Source of the DNA: Glandiceps talaboti
Lineage: Eukaryota > Hemichordata > Enteropneusta > Spengelidae
Reading direction: 5' to 3'
Length of the DNA: 32,500 nucleotides
Assembly (NCBI RefSeq): GCF_964340395.1
Contig: NC_135560.1
Span: 12,885,098 to 12,917,597, forward strand
The position numbers and the translations under genes are program-made. Numbering within the stretch: position 1 is the first letter of the stretch; every line of letters starts with the position of its first letter. Below are positions 10,701 to 20,211 of this stretch, one piece after another. The notes beneath the pieces were generated by a model. The model did no database searches, was not told the DNA's origin, and saw only the letters and a program-made list of their open reading frames with translations.

Positions 10701-13700
10701 ATCATAAAGTTAAGATTGAAAATAATGCAAGCATGCATTCTAATTTCATTCTCAGTGATTCCAACTGTGATTGATTGACAAAATAAAAATTTTATGTCAG
10801 AGAGAATATTTCGTTCTGTCAGTGCAATAATGTTGTATCTGCTATACAATTGTGAAGCAGTTATAACCTTTTTTTTCACTGACTCAACAATTTATGATAA
10901 AACCTTTCAGATTGTTCAATCCAGATAGCTTTGTAAGTGAAATCATTTTCTGCATTCCGATAGTCTGGTTTGTAGAATCAATCTTATATCTCCCAGTACT
11001 GGGTAGTATATATAGTGGTAGGCATTGCCTTGAGGGGGTATACGAATGGATTACATTATAAGATCCACCCATCCATGCAAATCTATCATTCTTCTCTAAT
11101 GCACAGTTTGATTTTATAAAAACGAGGTAATGAGATGAAATCCTGTTAGTCTGTTCACAGAGTGTCGATAACATTAACAAGTAACCTGGACTGAATGTAG
11201 TCTGGCAGCTGATATCATGTAGTGTCAGTTTATTTCAACACGGTACAAACCCTGTACTGTGTTTGGCAACTGAGATCACGTGATATCAGTTTATTTCAAC
11301 ACCGTACAAACCCTGTAGATTGTGTTAGGGATTGCAAAATATTACAGCACTATAGCTACAAATAAAAACAATAGAAAATTTCTATATATGTGCACAATAT
11401 TGTCCAGGATTTAGGAAAGCTGATCTACAATGTAAGAGTATTATCAAATGGTTAAACACCACTCTAAGATACTCTGTCTCCATTCTCTGTGTTGAAATCT
11501 ATATAATTGTAATCAGTGTGCCCTCTAAGCCAATTTTGACGCACCACTGACGTACACAATTTCTAGTGACGCACCCAAATTTAGTGTTCCCCTATCTCTT
11601 ACTATGTGTTGACTCATCATTTTGACTCACAACAATAAAATTTGGCTATCATTAAGAGGGAACACTGGTAATTGCATAAGATACAGGGTGGTATTAGTAT
11701 GCTCTGCAAAGCTAACATCATTTGTGCGTATACTTGGACTACTAAATTTTTTTAATTTTATCAGCACTTACTCTGGGGCAGCCTGTATATTATTAAATAT
11801 GTTCATCTAAATTTACCAGCTATAAATAGTATAAAACACAAGAGTGTTTGCAGGAATGTGCAGAAAGGAGATATCAAGGACAGATATATTATTCATATGT
11901 GGACAAGATGACGACTGTAAGTCGGAGTCTGTAAGATTCCCAGGGCAGTCATCGATGAATGAATACACTTTTAGAAAAGCTGTACATTCTAATTCTTGAA
12001 ATGTCAGAAGTTAATAACCAGAGGGCAGTATTTCAAAGGGCTCAGACTGCATTAGTATTTAAGGTGGTTAGTCTCTGATGGGTATCAGTTCACGTTTAGA
12101 TATACTTAGGTTAACGTGTACCAGATATATATATATATATATGCGGAGATACATTCAGTTGGTATTTTAGTATAGTGCTGTACACTTTGACGGGAGTTAG
12201 CTGTTCGTAGAGGTCTCAAGAATGAAAATGTAAGTATTGAATGCTAGTGTTAGACTGTCACCTTCAAGTCTGTTGTCAATTTACTGCAAATTGGGTTTTA
12301 TGATTTAGGAAGGTATGTTTTTATTTACTTGCATAATTTGTTATCTGAAATAGTGGTTGCTGTAATTTCAGTGATTGGTAGATTTCTTACACTTGTACGA
12401 GAATTCTGTTCTCTGGTACACCTGTCTAAACCATGCACTGTGTCGATCTTTATTTGAAAATTGATATTAGTTTGAATTCCTTCATAACAGTCGTATAATT
12501 TATCTTGCCTATTCAAACATCAATTTATTCTTATTTCGGATTATTTTGGAAAAAAAATTTATTATCAGAATTTTCATCTTCTCAATGTCATCTGCCCACA
12601 GGTACCAGAAACTTCTCAAAGAAAGAAAAGAAAGAATTGAGGAAGAAGAGAGGAGAAGGAAGGAAGAAGAGGAGAGGCTGAGAAAAGAAGAAGAAGAGAG
12701 ACTCCGGGAAGAGGAAAGAAGGAAAAAGGAAGAGGAGGAGAGATTACAAAGAGAGGAGGAGGAGGAGAGATTAAAGAAGGAGCAAGAATTACTCAAACAG
12801 TTAGAGGAAGGACATTCATCTCTGAGTGATGAAGGGATACTGATGAGAGATTCATCCCGTGATTTGGAAGAGTTAGAAGAATTAGATAAAGAAGATGGAC
12901 ACATGTCAGATGAGTGAGTATAGAGAAAAGATGATATCGTCTTTTAAGGGGGAACTCAGATAGGCAGTGAGCCCTCTAGGCCAATTCGACATGCCAGCAA
13001 TACACAGTCCTCTAGGCCAATTTGACATGCCAGCAATGCACAGTCCTCTAGGCCAATTCGACATGCCAGCACTGCACAGTCCTCTAGGCCAATTCGACAT
13101 GCCAACAATACACAGCAATTTCTTGTGAGCTACCTAATTTTTGTGTTTTCCTATCCATTACTGTGTAGTGACTTGACAGAAAACCCAGGTTTTATCATTT
13201 GACTTGTAGCAAGAAATTTGTCTTTAATAAGGGCACACTGCAGACAGGGATTAGATAGATGTATAACTATAACACTTGGCTATTCAAGTAATATACTCAA
13301 AATGATAGAATGTGTGTAATCCCTGTATCTTTGTGATGTCAACCTAATCCCAGGATTTCTGAGTTCCCCATTTAATTATACTTGTCATCCTAGCTAATGA
13401 GATGCTGGCATTATCAACGCAATGTAGAAGTAAAGTGATTGCTGTATGTGAGATATGACATGGTGTAGTGACCGCATCTAAGCTGAGTTGACATGAATAG
13501 AAACATCTATGTATATGTATGCATCACTCGAGGACCTGATCACTCACATGGATATATTCATAGAGTTTGGAGAGCTCCAGTATCTGTGATGTATTTACAT
13601 GTATATGTCTCAAAGTCTGTACATGCAGTATAATGCCCTACAGTGCCAAGTGAAACAGACTGGCAGGACTTTTTTGATGCAAATGCCTATCAGTTTGTAG

Positions 13701-16700
13701 CTCATAAACCTGCACGAGCTGCAGCTGGGATATTTTTTGTCATCAAGCAATGAGATATATATAATAACAAATAATGAGAATATTTGAGATACAGTAAATA
13801 AGTAGCTGCTGTGAACAGTTTAAGATTGACATGTTGTCCTTTTTTAGGAGCAGTGGTGTGATAGAAATGGGATCATCCGAGTCAGAAGGCATCCTACTAG
13901 ATGATGAAGATTCAACTCCAACTGAGACAGGCAGTGGAGACAAGAAACTACAAACACCTGATTTACCCACAGTTCCTTTCAACAGTCCCACGGGCAGTGA
14001 GCCTTTGATATCCAGTACACCAGAAAGGAAAGACGAAGGAACAACTCGGGAAGTGAAGATCATTGACAAGTCTGGAGACAAAGTCAGTTCACCAGAAGTA
14101 GAAATGCGACCAAGTACAAAATCTGCAGAGAATAGGAAATCGAAGACCTCATCACTTCTAGTCATCAGGCATCTAGAAGATTCAGATAGTGATGATAGGC
14201 CATTATCTGGTTCCATCAAGTATGTAGCTAACCATTTTAGATAATAGTATAGATAATAGTATACCATGCATGAGCCAAAAAATATGGCATATACTCTGTT
14301 CGTTCTTCATCTGACAACGCGTGCCTATCATGTCACGACAACGTGTGTCTATGTCATTCATTCTGCTGGAATTCTGGGGGATTTGCACTCATTTGCAGTG
14401 TTTACTGTATATCATTTACACGAGCGTGCATACTGCCACAGGGAAGACCACAAGCAATTCTGAAAATACCCAGAGTACACCACACTGGCCCTCACATGCC
14501 ATGGGGTACTGTTGTAATACTGCATGCAGTATACAAATAGGACTGATTTCATAATGTTGTCTCATTTTTGACAGGGTGTCAGAGTTGGCTAAAGCTTACC
14601 AACAAGAAGTAGCTGTGAAAACCTCCTCACCTAGCAGGGTAGAACCAAGACCTGATAAAGTCAGACAAGTTACAACTAAACTTAGCTTCCGAGAAATCCG
14701 AGATCCATTGGTAAGTTATTTTCCCAATCACTATAAACTCTGAAGTATAACAATTACTTGTTAATGTTATAGCTCTGAGGTATAACTAACTGTGGACAAA
14801 CGTAATTCAGAAGTATAGATTCTGACTGTTGTCAAGCAGTACTGCATTCTATGCAGAGTTCTCGGAAGAATAAATTATGGCCAAGTTCGGATTAGGATTA
14901 AAATTTAGGTAAGTTAGAGGGTCTAACCATATTTCTATCAGTAACTTTACCCTTACCTAACTCCCTAGAATAATGATAAATATACATCTTTTGAACAGGC
15001 AGTCCATTGTTCTACATTTTTTGCCTACCTTTCTGTCAGATGAATGTTGTTCACAAACTAAACCCGACTGCTACATTGAAAAGTAGAAAGTTAATTTCAT
15101 CAGTGATTTTGTTTATTATTTAATAGAAAAAAATAGCAGTGCCATTATCACCGTCAAAAAATATCCCAGAAGAACCAAAACAAGATGAGAGAGAACTCTC
15201 CGAGGAAGAAATTATCAAAGACAACAACGTCCAGCCAGCAGAACCACAGAAAAGTAGACCGTTCTGGAGAAAGAGAAACAAAAGAAATAAGAAACTGAAA
15301 GATAGTGATGCTAACAGTGGACAGGCTGGCAAACAAAAGAAGAAAGGTAGCGTGAAGAGAGAAGACTTTTCACAGACTTCTATCGGTCGTACTTTACCTG
15401 TAAGCTTTAATGTGACCAGTACATCACAATGGAGGTATCCCAGTAAACAGCTGATCAGTGATGTCAACGAACTTCAACAGATGGATGACTTTCTACTATC
15501 CAAGGTAAGCAATTACGAGGTTGGCATTTACGGGACAAATAAAGACAAGCTGATGGTAGAGTAACAGTTTCAATGCTAGTTATAGACCATTGTGACAGTT
15601 GAGTTATCATACCTCGATTACTACGCTAGCTTGGGGCTGAAGACGTCTTTTCATTAACACAGTGCACTGCAACTGTTTGCTTTTGATTAAAATATCATTT
15701 CCACTATTTTAAAACATGAGACATATACTTTTATGTTTGACAGTGTGTATATCAATAAGAATACAATTCCTTTGTAATCCTTAAAGTTAGGATGGATGGT
15801 TGGACAACATGCAAATTTAATTGGAAAGTACAGGACCTAGGAGGTGATACAGCCATCCTCTACATTGTTTTCTCGATAGTTCATACTAGAGAGTGACATT
15901 TGTTTGTAAGGTTTTCGAACCACAGTAACAGGAAATTGAAGGTGGGTTTTACCTCATTTTACTAAAAACACCTGATTTGTCAAAATTTTTACTCATGTTT
16001 TCATCTTTGTAGGTAAACGAAGTCAACCAGTATGGTGGCAGGAGAGACACAATTGTTGATATTGTATTTAAAAAGGCTATGCAAGAATACCGCAGAACGC
16101 TAATCAGTACTTATTCAGTGGCAATGCAGGTGAGTGAACAGCGCCCCCACACAACCAATCACATACAGTCTTTTGTTTTTATTCTTTTGGAAAACAAATA
16201 CATGTATAGATCCTCAAAGACTGAAATCATAGCCTTTCAAGGATGTTCCCATTCATTTTCCTGACCATTCAACCCAACATTCCAGCCACTCCAGGATATT
16301 CGATTGTCAAATCAGGATTACAATTTGTATGGGAAGATTCTACACAAATATTCAGAGGAAGAAATTATGATAATGTGCTAATAAAATGCATGTATTCAAC
16401 TATTGTTTTCATGTAATAATGGGTATGTTTTTTGTTCTTTCAGGATGGTCAACCAATCTGTTTGATGTACAAAGATTTGATTTCCAATTTTGAAAAAGTG
16501 CTAGAACACATTTCACGGAAAGAGAATACAAGTGCACAATTTCCCATCATCATGGGGGTAAATGCATTTAGGGGATATCTAGACGAGTTTATACAGATTT
16601 ACAAACCAAGTGAACAACAGGTGAAAAAGGTAAGTATGAACTGGAGGCAGTGTTGTTATCTATGTATTTGAATGAGTATTGGTGCAGTCATGTTGTCAAA

Positions 16701-19700
16701 AAATACACACATCTGTGACAGCGCCCTCTAACAGAAGAGACTTGAAAATAAAGTTGAAAGACAAACCGTGTGCCAGTCATACTGGTTTATGAAAATTTGG
16801 AGATTTGGCCAAGAAGAGATGTGCTGTCACCTGGGATGAGGCATTCTGGGAAATAAGCAATGTCAGGAGCTTCTTCTTTGTTCTCACAGCTGACCTATAG
16901 TTACAAACGACGTTAAGCTCTTGACATGGTTTGTTTCCCATAATGCCTTGCTCCAGTATACAGCAGACCTCTTCTGGGTCACGTGTTATTTTGACAACTG
17001 TTTCAGAGGTCACACAATGCAAAGTTAGTGAGAAATACTTTTCATGGTCACTTTAAAAGTGTAATGAAATGCAACAAAGACAAAATCAGACTAACTTTTT
17101 GCACCTCTTTAAATTAGAAATGAAAGTCTCAGGAGTAACAATTTTATCGTCACTGTTTCCATCCAGATGTAGTTTGATAGAGAAGGAAAAAGCTGACAGT
17201 ATAGTTTTCAAAAGTTATATTTTTTTTTTATTTTGTGACAGCAACCAAAGAAAAAGAAGAAACCAAAGGATGAAGTTGCAATAGATCACTTAGGTCATAA
17301 ATTTGTGACGATGGTTTTTAACATTCCAACAGCTTGTGAGCATTGTTCAGCATTTCTGTGGTTAATGGAAAAGGGACTGGTGTGTTCAGGTAAGCCTCAT
17401 TATGTTTCCCAGTACGTTAGCAGAAAGACAAAAGATTTTATACTTTGGCCACTTGGAGTGCTGTTCATTCAGTAATTGCCTCTGGACCAGAACCAGATGT
17501 GAGGGCTATGATAGTTGAGTACTGTACACATAGCATCCTTGAAATTTAACCTAATGTGTAGTTTCAGTCAAGACAGAAGGTCAGTCATCTTCAACCCAAA
17601 ATAGTATGCTGACTGTTTCAGTTCAAGTACAACTGCTGACATTAGACCATGGACGAACAGAACCTGTTACAAACAGGGAAAGTAAACAACTGAATTGGCT
17701 CAGCATGCTGGAAGAGCAGATACTTGTATTACACACCATGGTTTGATAAGAACAGTTTATGACCACTTTACATAGTAATAGTAATTCATGTTCACAAACA
17801 AAATACCCCTTGCAATTTATGTACACATAAAGAGGCCATAAAACTGTTCTTGATGTCAACAGTTGTAGTTTTCATGAACTCATGGTCTGCCCAGGTCATA
17901 AAGTGGTTTTAGCCATATTTTGTGGACTGCTTTACGACTGTTATTGCAATGTTTATATCAGAAAACTTATCATCATTTATTCTAACAACTTAAACCACGA
18001 GTCATTCAAAGAAATCGTTGTCATGTTTGCGTGTGTTTTTTTTCACAGATTGTAAATTCACGTGTCATAAGAAATGTTACAACAAGTACTTAGTACAGTG
18101 TAGTGGAACTGTTGGAGGTAATTCACATCACGTCTTTGGTGGTAAAATCGACACCTTGGTGAAAGAGGATGTCAAAGTGCCACCAATTGTAGAAAAATGC
18201 ATCAGTATTATGGAAATGAAGGGACTCTACACTGAAGGCATATACAGGAAAGCTGGCTCTGCTGTTAAAGTGAGGGAACTAAAAGCACAAATTAATAACA
18301 AACCAGGTATGTAGAACGAGATAGTAAACTTGTTTCCGTTTGTCTTTTCATGACATCGTACCTGCTGAGTATTTCTTTGCTAATGAAGATGTTTAGAAGC
18401 ATTTTGAGTGATCTCTAAGCAAAAAAATAATTATGTGTTTCCAATAACATGGCCATGGTAGGGCGAGATTTTATTTTATTTTATCTTTTTAATTGTTTTA
18501 ATTTTTGAAAAATGTTGCTTCTACCTAAAAACAAACAAAATGTCAGTCAGAATATCCCTTCTGTGATAGTTTGATTACATTCATACATACATCACTGGGA
18601 AAGAAAACAGACATGCATGAAGGTCAAGAATTATCATTTTCATATTTTTTGAATGTTGGTACATTAACCATGCTAGAATTTAGTACTTGAATATTTTTTT
18701 CCCATTTCATTCAAATTCTATCCATAAACCGGGTTAAAAAAATTAACTTTTTTTGTTTTGTGTATTTCAGATTTACAAGGGATCAATTTTGATGACTATA
18801 ATGTTTTTGTGATTGGTCAAGTCTTGAAATCCTTCTTCCGTGAAATGCAGCAACCGCTATTGACCTTTGAACTTTATGATGAGATGTTACGAGGCATTGA
18901 ATTCACTGACCATCGAGAGAGAGTTCAGTCATTGTTTGAAGTGATTGATAAACTTCCTAGGGCTAATCATGATTTGTTTGAAAGACTTATCTTCCATCTA
19001 GCAAGGTGAGGAATACACTCAGGTGCTCATATACTCACTGCAAGATAGAAATTTTGCCAAGTATATTAGAGAATGGTTTTGAAAATGTTGCTATAGTATG
19101 TCAGTTTTATTACAGAATATTACTTCTACCCAACTAAATAAAACTTTGCATTGCAAAAGAACATTTATGCCAACTAATAGTAAAAAAGCTCTTATAAACA
19201 TGCAAATGCATTCAAATAAACAGCGCCCTCTCTGGCAAAAAAAGGTTTCAGATATCTTGCTTAGCAAGTCAGAACCAGATGAATAGGGTGTCGTCAGATC
19301 AGATATAGAAGAACGCTTTATCAGCACACCCATTTGAATGTGCCAATGAATGAATAACATTGAAGTGTATTAAGTTTTAACTTTCATCTGCCTCAAAGTT
19401 ATACCACAAGAGGGCGTGCTTCATATTTGCAATACTAAGTCAGTTGTCTACATTTCCATAATGCTAATCAGCTATAGATTATGACAGGGCTTTGGTTTAT
19501 TTCCCTTCTCTGTTAAATCTGATTTCAGGGTTGCTTTAAACGAGAGCTCCAACAAAATGTCTGCCAATGGACTAGCCATCGTGTTTTCACCATGTCTGAT
19601 GAAGACTGACAAAGAACTGCCACCGTTAGAAAGTTTACAACATGTAGCAAAACAAGCTGTGTAAGTACATTTGTAGTTCATTTTTTCTCACTCGTTCATA

Positions 19701-20016
19701 AGATTCAAATGCCAAATATTTTTCTATAACAAATGCGCCATCTTGGGGAAAGATGCTGTAAAAATGTCTAATCACATCTACAATTTCTGTAATGGCTGTC
19801 CTTATATCGTTTCAGATGTCTAGAATGTATTATCACAGAAAATATGAAGAAAATTACAAGTACTTTAGCTGATATAAGAACTCTGGAATCTGCAGCCAAC
19901 ACAGCCAGTAAAAGGCGATCCACAATAGTGTCTTCAAAAGTAAGTGAAATGCACCACGTTCTTTATTTGGAAAGTGTTGGTGGTCATCTGATTCACATGC
20001 ACAAATGCGCGCGCGC

Positions 20017-20110
<94 letters not shown>

Positions 20111-20143
20111 CTGCCCACACACACACACACACACACACAGCTG

Positions 20144-20211
<68 letters not shown>

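Larger units (their letters stand above)
10169..12601. other. 2.4-kb intron with possible internal promoter
   Basis: Holds a 23-nt poly-G (10553-10575), a 61-bp duplication (11204-11326), a hAT-like MITE (11514-11667), an exon-like segment (11854-11916) and a TATA/Inr candidate promoter with first exon (12126-12229). The acceptor at 12601 is TGCCCACAG. Confidence 0.7.

Noticed and set aside
12157-12229. Reading the segment ending at 12229 as an ordinary internal cassette exon
   Set aside because: From the nearest AG sites (12170, 12210 or 12212) the cassette would be 59, 19 or 17 nt and would break the frame or hit TGA. The first-exon reading fits the phase without such problems.
12509-12904. 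131-codon Ser/Leu-rich open frame on the - strand
   Set aside because: It is the antisense shadow of the E/R/K-coding exon on the + strand.
12906-13118. - strand frame with repeated GMSNWPRGL units
   Set aside because: The repeat is the 36-bp tandem array inside the MITE, which is non-coding and happens to be a multiple of three.
15120-15467. 115-codon - strand frame rich in Leu/Phe
   Set aside because: Antisense of the lysine-rich MYO9 exon at 15127-15504.
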